A stretch of 64,000 nucleotides of DNA from Planctomycetota bacterium. Lineage in GTDB: Bacteria; Planctomycetota; UBA1135; GCA-002686595. Every line of letters starts with the position of its first letter. The first letter of the stretch is position 1. A model generated the notes under the pieces. The model saw nothing but the letters and a program-made list of their open reading frames with translations. It made no database searches and was not told where the DNA came from. A program made the position numbers and the translations under genes. Below are positions 42,134 through 50,237 of the stretch, piece after piece. The stretch spans positions 62,001-126,000 of the forward strand of contig JADJQU010000003.1 of the NCBI GenBank assembly GCA_016712565.1, read 5' to 3'.

Positions 42134-42376
42134 GGGTCTCCGGTATCGGCCAGTTTCCCGCCCATCTACTGGGCGGGGAGGGTTGCCATGAGGATCTCAC
42201 CCGGCCGATCGCCGATAAAGACCAGCGACGGGAATCCCGGCATGGGTCGACGAGGACGCCATCGGCCCTCCGGGCAGATTCCTCCCGTGCCGGGGAGGAT
42301 CGCCCGGTTCGACGTCGCAACACCCAACCGGGCGCTTGCACGTCGAGGGTCGTCGGGTTGGGCCCTCCCGGACGGC

Positions 42377-44359
42377 CTATGCCGATGGCCGAGAGTCAGG
42401 CCCAGGGGGGCGGCGAGAGGCGGTCTGGCCGCGCAGTGGGGGCAGCAGGAAGCGCAGCGGATTGCGCGCGGCGGCAGTCAGGATCCCGCGCAGCAGGGTC
42501 CGGCGCTGGGCTCCTCCGATGCCCATGGCGCGCAGGGCGAGGCCGAAAGCCAGGGCAAAGGAGATTCCGAAATTGAGCAGCCCGATGCCGAGCACCCCGC
42601 TGGCGGACCAGAACAGCTCCTCCCAGTTCAGGCCAGTGCCGTGCCATTGGGCGCTGGCGGCGAAGCCGAGAGAGGCCGTGGCGATCGTGACGTGGGGCGC
42701 GGCGAGTCCGATGCCCATGAAGCTCGCCAGGAGCGGTGTGAAGCCCATCAGGGACGCCAGCGTCACGTAGCCAGAGAGTCCCCCAAAATGGCGGCCGGCG
42801 AGCCTTCCCAATCGGGCAGCTGCGCCGCGTCCCAGGCTGCGGTGCAGCGGCGGACTCTCCGCCACGGCCATGGGCAGGCCGTGCAGGGCGCTCCAGTTCT
42901 GGGCCCAGCCGGCCGCGATGCTCGAGATCCACAGGAAAAGGCCGGTCAAGGCGCCGAAGAGGATGTTGGAGGGGTGGAGTGCCGTGAGGGAGTGGTGCAC
43001 ATGGTCCACCTCCTCGGGGCGCAGCAGCGAAACGCCGCGAAGTTCGAACATCGCGAAGTCGAGCAGCACCGCCGCGGGCAGTGCCAGCAGCACGTTGCCG
43101 AGCGTGGCCACGGCCTGGGCCCGGGAGATCCCAGCGACGAGCTCGACCTCCTCCTCGATTCCGTCGGAAAGACGCAGGCTCTTTGCCAGGGCGGCCGCGG
43201 TCATCGAGGGTTGCCTCGAGGCCAGCGTGAACCCGCTCAACTGCATCACCACGAAGCACACGCCGTAGTTGAGGGAATGGGCAACGCCCATGAGACCCGG
43301 CGCGAGGGCCGTGGCCGACAACGCGAGCTTCGTCATGGCGGCCAGGGCCGCCATCACACCCCCCCAGGCGGCGGATAGGCCTAACTTGACATATTCCCGC
43401 AGATTGCGCACCACGTAGTGCTCGCCTGTGTTGCCCGCGTGCTCCACCACTTTGCGCGAGAGACGGGCGAGTTTCGATTGCACCAACGCCGTGAGTTGGC
43501 GCTCTTCGCCCGCGGCGCGCAGGAGTGTTCGCAACAGCTCGGCCCCCACGGGCTCGCCGGCGAGGAGCCGGGTCAGAATCCCCAGTCGCGCGAGCAAGGC
43601 CTCGGCCTGGTCCACCGTGAACATCATTGCCGTGGACACGCCGCGCCGTTGCATGCGGGCATGCATGGCGAAGATCTCCTCCTCGCATTCGAGCAAGGCC
43701 TGATCGAAGACCTTCCGGTCGACGGCGCTCAGCGGTCCCTCGACCCAGCGGCGGGCGGCGCGATCCAAGGCGAAGAAGGGCGAAAGGCGATCTTCCGAGC
43801 GGGAGCCAAGCCGCAGGGCACGGCGCGAGAGTCCCAGGGCGGTCAAACGCCGGAGCACCAGGTCGAAGGCGGTACGCACCTCCGAGTCGGTCGGGGAGAA
43901 CAGCGGAGCGAGCGAGGCCCAGGCGCGAGGCGAGACGGCGTCCACGAGATCCCCATCCTCGGGGCAGAGGTGGGCCAGGGAGCACAGCGCGGCAAAATCC
44001 ACATCCTCCACGTCGATCGCGAGGCCGCGCGCGAACAGGCGCCTGGCCGCTTCCGCCCACAGCGAGGCCTCCACTGGAATCCCGGTCTCCGCCAACAGTC
44101 GGACGCAGGAATCGGCCTGGCGCAGCCCCTTAAGGAACCGACGCAGCCCGACGCCCTCGGGTTCCGAGTCCAGGTGGGCTGCCAAGAGCTCCAAGCGCGC
44201 GGCCCTGGCTGCGCGCTTGCGCGACAGCCCGCGGCCTCCGAGGATCCAGGTCGACAGCCGTTGCGCGCTGGAGCGAATGTCCGCGGCGCTGGCCGGCGGG
44301 GCGGGCAGCAGGCTCAGCAGGCGGTGGAACCGCGCGTGGGTCGTGTCTTGAGCATCCAT
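42377..44359 (-). CDS. PF10136-type polytopic membrane protein ('site-specific recombinase' family)
   Basis: A 660-residue protein. The N-terminal ~300 residues are soluble and helical; the second half has about six to eight hydrophobic helices. Segments NTGEHYVVRNLREYVKLGLS, NYGVCFVVMQLSGFTLASRQ and LGNVLLALPAAVLLDF match the Neisseria Gcr/PF10136 family as I recall it. That family is named for a recombinase effect, but the membrane topology makes direct DNA recombination doubtful. The ATG at 44359 (MDAQDTTHARFHRL) was preferred to an upstream ATG at 44398. The 5' neighbour is the LysR gene, 162 nt away. Confidence 0.72.
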   Translation of the reverse strand: MDAQDTTHARFHRLLSLLPAPPASAADIRSSAQRLSTWILGGRGLSRKRAARAARLELLAAHLDSEPEGVGLRRFLKGLRQADSCVRLLAETGIPVEASLWAEAARRLFARGLAIDVEDVDFAALCSLAHLCPEDGDLVDAVSPRAWASLAPLFSPTDSEVRTAFDLVLRRLTALGLSRRALRLGSRSEDRLSPFFALDRAARRWVEGPLSAVDRKVFDQALLECEEEIFAMHARMQRRGVSTAMMFTVDQAEALLARLGILTRLLAGEPVGAELLRTLLRAAGEERQLTALVQSKLARLSRKVVEHAGNTGEHYVVRNLREYVKLGLSAAWGGVMAALAAMTKLALSATALAPGLMGVAHSLNYGVCFVVMQLSGFTLASRQPSMTAAALAKSLRLSDGIEEEVELVAGISRAQAVATLGNVLLALPAAVLLDFAMFELRGVSLLRPEEVDHVHHSLTALHPSNILFGALTGLFLWISSIAAGWAQNWSALHGLPMAVAESPPLHRSLGRGAAARLGRLAGRHFGGLSGYVTLASLMGFTPLLASFMGIGLAAPHVTIATASLGFAASAQWHGTGLNWEELFWSASGVLGIGLLNFGISFALAFGLALRAMGIGGAQRRTLLRGILTAAARNPLRFLLPPLRGQTASRRPPGPDSRPSA

Positions 44360-44521
44360 CGGGGGCCGAATCGTGATCCAGCGGAGCACCACTGGCAAGG
44401 GGGCCGTAGTCGCCTGGTCCGCGCTGCCTCAGGCCGCCGCACACCGATCGCTGTTGGAGTGACGAGCGACAGGCAGATGGCCCCGCCAGACAGCGGGCGC
44501 TGTGCACCGCGTCCAGGGCGT

Positions 44522-45403
44522 TCAGGCCTTGGGGGCCGTCTCCAGCGCGGCGTCGAGCAGCGGGTTCTCGGGCGTGTCCTTGCGCCAGGCCGCGAAGACC
44601 GGGAACTCGACCTTGGGCGCCGTCAGCACGCGCACCTCGAGGCCGCGGCCCTTGGGACCGTCCGTGCTGAGCCAGGGGACGATCGAGAACCCCAGTCCCG
44701 CTTCGACGAAACCCAGGATCGTCTCCGCCGATCCGGCCGAGAGCATGCGGCGCGGGGCGGCCCCGTGCTCGGTGAACGCGCGCATTTGCAGCTCGCAGGG
44801 CAGCGTGCCCGGCGTGTAGGAAATGAAGGTCTCGTCCTGGCAGCGGTCCAGGGAGATGCGCTTCTCGCGCGCCAAGGGGTGGCGCGAGGGAAACACCACG
44901 AAGGCGTGCAGCTGCCCGATCTTCATCGTGGCGATGTCGTCGGGGATCTGCTCCAGGTGGTCGATCAACAGGTCGGCCCCGCCCGAGCGCAGCACGCCCA
45001 GGTCGGGCACGTTCATTTCCGACAGCTCGATCTGCACGCCGGGACGGAGTTTGGCCAGGCGCTGGATCCAGGCCGGCATCAAGGTGCGCAGCATCATCGG
45101 CGCGGCGTGGATCTTGAGCGTGCCCGCGTAGTCGCCCTGACGGATCGAGCGCACGACTCCGGGCAACTGCTCGAAGAACGGGCTGGCGAAGCGGAACAGG
45201 CGCTCGCCGGCAGCCGTGAGCTGCATGCGGTCCTTGCCCACGCGCTCGAACAGCTCGACGCCCAGATCCGCCTCCAGCTTCTTCACCTGCTGGTGCACGG
45301 CGGGCTGGGTGATCGGGTAGGGGAAGGCCCGCGCTGCGCGGGCGTAGCCGCCGGTGCGCGCGACCCAGTAGAAGCCTTCGAGGCGGTGCAGCTGGAGGGT
45401 CAT
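44522..45403 (-). CDS. LysR-type transcriptional regulator
   Basis: A 293-residue protein. The winged helix-turn-helix spans about residues 1-60 (LEGFYWVARTGGYARAARAF, PAVHQQVKKLEADLGVELFE). The effector domain contains LRTLMPAWIQRLAKLRPGVQ and ADLLIDHLEQIPDDIATMKI, in the CysB/Cbl-like size class. ATG at 45403 overlaps the cyaY stop (ATGA). Its target genes are not known; autoregulation or control of nearby genes is inference. Confidence 0.9.
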   Translation of the reverse strand: MTLQLHRLEGFYWVARTGGYARAARAFPYPITQPAVHQQVKKLEADLGVELFERVGKDRMQLTAAGERLFRFASPFFEQLPGVVRSIRQGDYAGTLKIHAAPMMLRTLMPAWIQRLAKLRPGVQIELSEMNVPDLGVLRSGGADLLIDHLEQIPDDIATMKIGQLHAFVVFPSRHPLAREKRISLDRCQDETFISYTPGTLPCELQMRAFTEHGAAPRRMLSAGSAETILGFVEAGLGFSIVPWLSTDGPKGRGLEVRVLTAPKVEFPVFAAWRKDTPENPLLDAALETAPKA

Positions 45404-45741
45404 CGGCGTGCCGGGCCTCCCACCGGGGGAACGGGGCTCCCCAATTTGGCCGCCACCGTTCGCTCCAGGTTCCCGTAGAGCCCGTGGCCGTCGCGCTCGT
45501 CCACCCATTCCGCGCGCGCCGCGTCCCAGACGTAGTGCCAGGCGCGGGCGCCGGCGGCGAACCAGACCTGGTGCACGGCGCTCTGGCGGTTGAGCACGAA
45601 GCGCGTCTTGTCCGCGAACGAGAGCGTGATCACTCCATCGCTGGTCTGGTAGTCGAGCACATCGGGGTCGAAGGCCTCGAGCCAATCCGCGACCTGCTTC
45701 AGGGCGGCATCGACTCGCTTCGAGTAGTCCTGGTCGTCCAT
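45400..45741 (-). CDS. cyaY: Iron donor protein CyaY (frataxin)
   Basis: A 113-residue frataxin homologue that binds ferrous iron and regulates iron-sulfur cluster assembly. The acidic first helix has DDQDYSKRVDAALKQVADWL, and the beta-sheet carries VITLSFADKTRFVLNRQSAV and the Trp-rich surface VWFAAGARAWHYVWD. Its start is 5 nt after the nth stop and its stop overlaps the lysR start. Confidence 0.92.
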   Translation of the reverse strand: MDDQDYSKRVDAALKQVADWLEAFDPDVLDYQTSDGVITLSFADKTRFVLNRQSAVHQVWFAAGARAWHYVWDAARAEWVDERDGHGLYGNLERTVAAKLGSPVPPVGGPARR

Positions 45742-45746
45742 GGCAG

Positions 45747-46511
45747 TCACTGGGCGCGCGCGGCGCGCCTGCGTTGGGGTTGGCGGGCGGCGGGAGCGCC
45801 GGCCGCCTTGGCGCGGCGCCGGATCGCCCGCTTCGGGGCGGCCCGAGCGGGGGCGGGCCCCGATCCAGGCGCAGGGGCCGGAATCCCCGCGCGGGCTGCC
45901 GCCCAGGAGCAGATCGGGCACTGCGCGGGAACATGGCGCAGGGCCGGGCAATGCTCGCGGCCGAAATAGATGATCTGCAGGTGCAGGCGTTCCCAGTCCT
46001 GCTCGGGGAACAGTTGCTTGAGGTCCCGCTCGGTGCGCTCGACCGAACTGCCGTCGGACAGGCCCCAGCGGTGCGCCAGCCGATGGATGTGCGTGTCCAC
46101 GGGGAACGCGAGCTGCTTGAAGGCGTGGCTCATGACCACGCTTGCGGTCTTGTGGCCCACCCCGGGCAGGGATTCCAGTTCCTCGAAGGTCTCGGGCACG
46201 CGGCCCCCGAAGCGCTCCACCAGGATCTTCGACAGGCCGACGATGGCCTTGGACTTGGCGGGCGAGAGGCCGCAGGGCTTGATGATCTCGCGCACCTCGT
46301 CGGCCGTGAGCCGGGCCATGCTCTCGGGCGTGCGCGCCAGGGCGAACAGGGCGGGCGTGGTCCGGTTGACGCGCTTGTCCGTGCACTGGGCCGAGAGCAG
46401 CACCGCGATCAGCAGGGTGTACGGGTCCTGGTGGTCCAGGGGCACCGCCGGCTCGGGGTAGAGCCGGTCGAGCACTTCCTGGATGCGCCGGGCCTTTTCC
46501 GCGAGCTTCAT
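45747..46511 (-). CDS. nth: Endonuclease III-like DNA glycosylase/AP lyase
   Basis: A 254-residue base-excision repair glycosylase. The helix-hairpin-helix LPGVGHKTASVV carries catalytic Lys121, and Asp139 is in VDTHIHRL. The C-terminal cysteine region reads C-x9-C-x2-C (Cys188, 198, 201) with no fourth cysteine, so the usual C-x6-C-x2-C-x5-C [4Fe-4S] site is incomplete. A ~45-residue Ala/Pro/Arg tail, typical of nucleic-acid-binding tails, follows. The ATG at 46511 (MKLAEKARRIQEVLDR) fits the family. Confidence 0.9.
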   Translation of the reverse strand: MKLAEKARRIQEVLDRLYPEPAVPLDHQDPYTLLIAVLLSAQCTDKRVNRTTPALFALARTPESMARLTADEVREIIKPCGLSPAKSKAIVGLSKILVERFGGRVPETFEELESLPGVGHKTASVVMSHAFKQLAFPVDTHIHRLAHRWGLSDGSSVERTERDLKQLFPEQDWERLHLQIIYFGREHCPALRHVPAQCPICSWAAARAGIPAPAPGSGPAPARAAPKRAIRRRAKAAGAPAARQPQRRRAARAQ

Positions 46512-46607
46512 GGCGCGCAGGATACACGAGCGGGGGGGCGGCGATCCCCGCGCGCGAAGGCCGGTCGCGGGCTTTCCTCCGGGGCGTCCGCGGCCCACAC
46601 TGGGGCC

Positions 46608-47012
46608 ATGGACACCGATGCCAAGATCAAGGACTTCCTCGCCGCGGGGCCGTACGCCGTGGTGGGGGCTTCCAGCGCCCGCGAGAAGTACGGCAACAAG
46701 GTGCTGCGGGCCTACCTGCAGAATCAGTTGGCCGTGACTCCGGTGCACCCGCGGGAGGCGCAAATCGAGGGGCTCCCGACCGTGCCCGACCTGGCCTCTC
46801 TGCCCCAGGGGATCCGCGGGCTCTCGATGATCACGCCGCCCCCGGTGACGGAGAAACTGGTGGCCGAGGCGGCCAAGCAGGGCATCCGCCGGTTGTGGAT
46901 GCAGCCGGGTGCCGAGAGTCCCAAGGCCATTGCCGATGCCGAGGCCCTGGGCCTCTCGGTGATCGCCGGAGGTCCGTGCCTCTTGGTGGCGCTGCACTTC
47001 CGCGAGCGATGA
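46608..47012 (+). CDS. CoA-binding domain protein (YccU-like)
   Basis: A 134-residue Rossmann-fold protein. The N-terminal loop AVVGASSAREKYGNKVLRAY binds CoA in this family; VHPREAQIEGLPTVPDLASL, PPPVTEKLVAEAAKQGIRRL and MQPGAESPKAI follow. The in vivo role of YccU-type proteins is not known. The stop overlaps the start of the sulfotransferase-like gene (ATGA). Confidence 0.9.
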   Translation: MDTDAKIKDFLAAGPYAVVGASSAREKYGNKVLRAYLQNQLAVTPVHPREAQIEGLPTVPDLASLPQGIRGLSMITPPPVTEKLVAEAAKQGIRRLWMQPGAESPKAIADAEALGLSVIAGGPCLLVALHFRER

Positions 47013-47797
47013 GCGCGGCGGCCGAGGCTGGGGCTCGATCCAGCGGGTCAGGCGGAGCCGGGGACCCGGGCGGACGGCGCATCGCCATGTGGTCGGGGCC
47101 GCGAAACCTGTCCACGGCGCTGATGCGTTCCTTCGAGTCCCGCGGCGACACCTTCGTGACCGACGAGCCGCTGTACGCGCACTATCTGAAGGTCACCGGC
47201 CTCGCGCACCCCGGCGCCGAGGAAGTGATCGCGGCCCACGATCCCGACTGGCGGCGGGTGGTGTCCTGGCTCACCGGCCCCGTGCCCGGCGGCAAGGCCC
47301 TCTGGTACCAGAAGCACATGACGCACCATCTGCTTCCGGGGATCGAGCGCGGCTGGCTGGGAGAGCTTTCGAACGCCTTCCTCCTGCGGGATCCCCGCGA
47401 CGTGATTCCCTCCCTGGACGCCAAGTTCGCGCGGCCGTCGCTGGCCGACACGGGACTCTCGCAGCAGCTGGAGATCTTCGAGTGCGTGCGCGCGAAGACC
47501 GGCCGCGTGCCGCCGGTGATCGACTCGGCGGATCTGCTTCGCGATCCTCCGGGCATGCTGCGGGCCCTGTGCTCGGCCCTCGGCATTCCCTTCACCGAGC
47601 GCATGCTGGCCTGGGAAAGCGGCCGCCGGGCCACCGACGGCGTGTGGGCGAAGCACTGGTACCACAACGTCGAGCGCTCCACGGGCTTTGCGCCCGAGCG
47701 CGCGAACCATGCCCCGCTTGCCGACGAGTTGCGGCCCCTGGTCGCCGAGAGCATGCCCTACTACGAGACGCTCCATGCCGCGCGTCTCAGACCCTGA
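47009..47797 (+). CDS. Sulfotransferase-like protein
   Basis: A 262-residue P-loop protein. RIAMWSGPRNLSTALMRSFE carries a PAPS-type 5'-phosphosulfate-binding loop variant (SGPRNLSTALM), and FLLRDPRDVIPSLDAKFARP is a 3'-phosphate-binding-like segment. It is 28 nt upstream of a class IV aminotransferase. Plant proteins that fuse similar parts suggest a functional pair, but I recall that only vaguely and the sulfate donor and acceptor are unknown. Start ATG 47009 follows a Gly/Ala-rich tail of about 24 residues. Confidence 0.82.
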   Translation: MSAAAEAGARSSGSGGAGDPGGRRIAMWSGPRNLSTALMRSFESRGDTFVTDEPLYAHYLKVTGLAHPGAEEVIAAHDPDWRRVVSWLTGPVPGGKALWYQKHMTHHLLPGIERGWLGELSNAFLLRDPRDVIPSLDAKFARPSLADTGLSQQLEIFECVRAKTGRVPPVIDSADLLRDPPGMLRALCSALGIPFTERMLAWESGRRATDGVWAKHWYHNVERSTGFAPERANHAPLADELRPLVAESMPYYETLHAARLRP

Positions 47798-47825
47798 CCG
47801 CGGCCCCTTTTCGAGTCTTCGACCG

Positions 47826-48728
47826 ATGCTGCAAAAGTTCGACCCGCGCAACCGGGACCTGGTGGTCAACGTGAACGGCGTCCTGTCCCATCGCGACCAG
47901 GCGCGCATCAGCCCCTTCGATTCCGCCGTGCAGGGCGGCGACGCCGTGTGGGAGGGCCTCCGGCTCTACGACGGGTGCATTTTCCGCCTCACGGCGCACC
48001 TGGACCGCCTGCGGGCCTCGGCCGAGGCCCTGGCCTTCGAGCGCATCCCTTCCCACGCCGAGATCACGAACGAGATCGCGCGCACGCTCCAGGCCAACGG
48101 CATGCGCGACGGCGTGCACATCCGCCTGACGCTGACGCGCGGCGTGAAGGTCACCTCCGGCATGGACCCGCGGCTCAACCAGTCGGGGCCGACCCTGATC
48201 GTGCTGGCCGAATTCAAGGCGCCGGTGTACTCGAAGGGCGGGCTCTCGCTGATCACTTCGCGCATGCGCCGCCCGGGGCCGGAGGTGCTCGACCAGCACA
48301 TCCACAGCAACAACCTGCTGACCTCGATCCTGGCCAAGATCGAGGCCACGGGCGCCGGCGCCGACGACGCCGTGCTGCTCGACGGCCGCGGTATCGTGGC
48401 CGAGACCAACGCCACGCACCTGTTCCTGGTCAAGCAGGGCGCCCTGGCCACGCCGCGCACGGTGGCCTGCCCCGAGGGCATCACCCGGGCCACGGTGATC
48501 GATCTGTGCGGCCGTCACGGAATCCGCTGCGAGGTGCGCGACCTGTCGCTCGTCGAGTTCTACGGAGCCGACGAGGTCTTCTGCACCGGAACGATGGGGG
48601 AGCTCGCCGCCGTGACCCGTTGGGACGGTCACGGGATCGGTTCCGGAACGGTGGGAGCCATGACGTCGCGCCTCTCCGAGCTCTACCGGGCCGTGACGCT
48701 TTCCGAGGGCGAGCGCGTGGTGGCCTGA
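47826..48728 (+). CDS. Class IV aminotransferase-like PLP-fold protein lacking the catalytic lysine
   Basis: A 300-residue protein of the branched-chain/D-amino-acid aminotransferase fold. Family features are ISPFDSAVQGGDAVWEGLRL, HIRLTLTRG, ILAKIEATGAGADDAVLLD and GIVAETNATHLFLV. The PLP Schiff-base lysine lies in an IKSLNLL-like segment in D-amino-acid transaminases; here the aligned segment is HIHSNNLLTS and the aligned residue is His160 (codon 48303-48305, CAC). So ordinary transamination is doubtful; a pro-lyase-like or binding role is possible. Probably co-transcribed with the sulfotransferase-like gene 28 nt upstream. Confidence 0.82.
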   Translation: MLQKFDPRNRDLVVNVNGVLSHRDQARISPFDSAVQGGDAVWEGLRLYDGCIFRLTAHLDRLRASAEALAFERIPSHAEITNEIARTLQANGMRDGVHIRLTLTRGVKVTSGMDPRLNQSGPTLIVLAEFKAPVYSKGGLSLITSRMRRPGPEVLDQHIHSNNLLTSILAKIEATGAGADDAVLLDGRGIVAETNATHLFLVKQGALATPRTVACPEGITRATVIDLCGRHGIRCEVRDLSLVEFYGADEVFCTGTMGELAAVTRWDGHGIGSGTVGAMTSRLSELYRAVTLSEGERVVA

Positions 48729-48859
48729 GGGCCGGGTCGGAAAGGTTTTCGCGGCCCACCGGGCGGAAAATCCGCCGATTCCCGCCCAAGAACGCCTCGC
48801 GGCGCGGCGTTGGACCTCCCGACAAGGGACACCGTCACGCATCCGGGAGCAGCGCCGCC

Positions 48860-49399
48860 ATGGAACCGAAATCCGAACGCCCGAACAACCCGCTGGCCAT
48901 CAAGACGCCCTGCCCGAAGAAGTGGGAGGAACTCACCGGGGCCGGGGCCAGGCGCTTCTGCTCGGAGTGTTCGCTCCACGTGATCGACGCCGCGGCCCTG
49001 CGCGAGCGCGAGGCCCGCGAGCTGGTGGCGCAATCCCCCGAGCGAGTCTGCATGCGCCTGGAGTACGACTCGGCCGGCCGCCTGCGCTTCCTCGATTCGC
49101 CGGCCGAGATCGGCCCGCCGCCGCCGGCCAGCCGGCGTCACCCGCTGGTGCGCTGGGCTGTCTCCGCGGCCGCGGGGCTCTTGGCGGCCTGCCAGGGCGA
49201 AGTGTCGCGCCCCGCTCCCCCCGCAGGCGGCGAGCCTGCCGTCGGCCCCTCGCGGATGGGCGAGGCGAACACCGTGGAACTCGGGGATGTCGCCCTGCCT
49301 CCGACGCCTGCGGAGATCATGGGCAAGGTGGGGCCGGCGGCTCCAGAGGGGCAGCGCCCGCCCGCGGAGAAGGACCCCGCGGGTACCCCCGAGCACTGA
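48860..49399 (+). CDS. Putative zinc-ribbon membrane protein of unknown function
   Basis: A 179-residue protein. The N-terminal module PCPKKWEELTGAG then RRFCSECSLHVIDAAALRER resembles small cysteine motifs of a family with a WxxLxG signature (C, then CxxC), which probably binds zinc. A hydrophobic stretch (about residues 95-113) with a following Cys suggests a membrane anchor or lipoprotein-like site. The C-terminal part is Pro/Glu-rich. No function is known. Confidence 0.65.
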   Translation: MEPKSERPNNPLAIKTPCPKKWEELTGAGARRFCSECSLHVIDAAALREREARELVAQSPERVCMRLEYDSAGRLRFLDSPAEIGPPPPASRRHPLVRWAVSAAAGLLAACQGEVSRPAPPAGGEPAVGPSRMGEANTVELGDVALPPTPAEIMGKVGPAAPEGQRPPAEKDPAGTPEH

Positions 49400-49428
49400 G
49401 GTCGGCCGACCACCGCGCGGTGTTGGAA

Positions 49429-50112
49429 TCACTGCCGCTCGCCGGTCCCGGCGGCCTCTGAGTCCGCCGGGGGAAAGCGCTGGGCGAGCCACGCTTCCAC
49501 TTCCTCAGGGTGGAACCCGAAGGGCCCCGTCTCGCCCTTGTAGGCGATCGTCCCGTCGGTCTCGATCACGTACAGGCGTTCGGGCCAGCCGGCGAAGACC
49601 CAGTCGACCTTGTTCTCCATGTCGTCGACGAGCAGGGGGATCTTCCACCCGTGTCGCTCGATGAAGTCGCGCGCGATCACGAGCCGCTCCTCGAGCGTGC
49701 GCGGCTGCGGATAGCAGACGTCCTCCTCGACGTTGGAGTCCATCTGCCACTCGTCGGTGGGGTGGGCTTCGCGGATGTAGACGCTCTTGAAGTCAGCCTT
49801 CCCCACGAAGCGATCCTGAAGCTGGTGCAGGCGCTCGACCGAGCGCCGGAAGGGAGGTCACGTGAAGCTGCCGAACACCAGCACCACTGGCCGTTCCAGC
49901 GGCGTGTCGAACAGGTGGACCGGGGCGCCGTCCTCGGGGTCGTGCAGGACCACCGCGGGGGCGCGGTCGCCCAGCTTCAGATCGCCCTCGCGGCGCGTGT
50001 CGTAGCGCAGCATTCCGAGCAGGTTGCTCCAGCCAATCTGCGTCTGGACGAAGACCGCCGCGGCGAGGACCGGAATCCCCACGCCGACGAGGACCCAGTG
50101 GCGCGCGCGCAT
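49429..50112 (-). CDS. Deiodinase-like thioredoxin-fold selenoprotein with in-frame UGA (Sec85)
   Basis: Read through one in-frame TGA (49858-49860), this is a 227-residue protein. An N-terminal membrane helix (about 6-22) precedes the thioredoxin fold. VVLVFGSFT is followed by the UGA and PPFRRSVERL, matching the deiodinase active site (NFGSxT-Sec-PPF). YIREAHPTDEW (about 112-122) matches the family's EAHxxDxW block with its conserved Glu and His. The reading frame is unbroken on both sides of the UGA. A SECIS-like hairpin follows. A ~16-nt tandem repeat lies upstream. Membrane-anchored, probably redox-active outside the cytoplasm; the substrate is unknown. It could be a pseudogene, but the exact position argues against that. 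Confidence 0.85.
49830..49847 (-). promoter_or_regulatory. Candidate bacterial SECIS hairpin
   Basis: On the minus strand GGCGCTCGGTCGAGCGCC is a perfect 7-bp stem with a GGUC loop. It begins 10 nt after the UGA; the loop lies 17 nt after it. In the E. coli fdhF SECIS the apical GGU is likewise about 18 nt past the UGA and is needed by SelB. It sits inside the coding sequence, as expected for bacteria. Confidence 0.75.
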
Positions 50113-50148
50113 GGAAACAGCTTACCCCCGTTCCTTGGTCGGGAACGG

Positions 50149-50212
50149 CCCCGGCCGGGGACGGCCCCGGTCGGGGACGGACCCGGCCGAGTACGGACCC
50201 GGCCGAGTACGG
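50149..50212. repeat. Four tandem 16-nt repeats upstream of the selenoprotein gene
   Basis: Four 16-nt units, consensus near ACCCGGCCGGGTACGG (50149, 50165, 50181, 50197), with partial units on both sides. The last two are identical. They lie in the 125-nt gap between the DUF4198 stop and the selenoprotein start, so they fall in the latter's 5' region. Confidence 0.75.
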
Positions 50213-50237
50213 ACCGATCCCGGCGGACCGACCCTTC

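Noticed and set aside
49858..49860. In-frame stop as evidence for a pseudogene
   Set aside because: The UGA is exactly at the deiodinase Sec position, the frame continues with family sequence, and a SECIS-like hairpin follows; decay would be an unlikely coincidence.
50149..50212. CRISPR-like array
   Set aside because: The 16-nt units are directly adjacent with no spacers and there are no cas genes.
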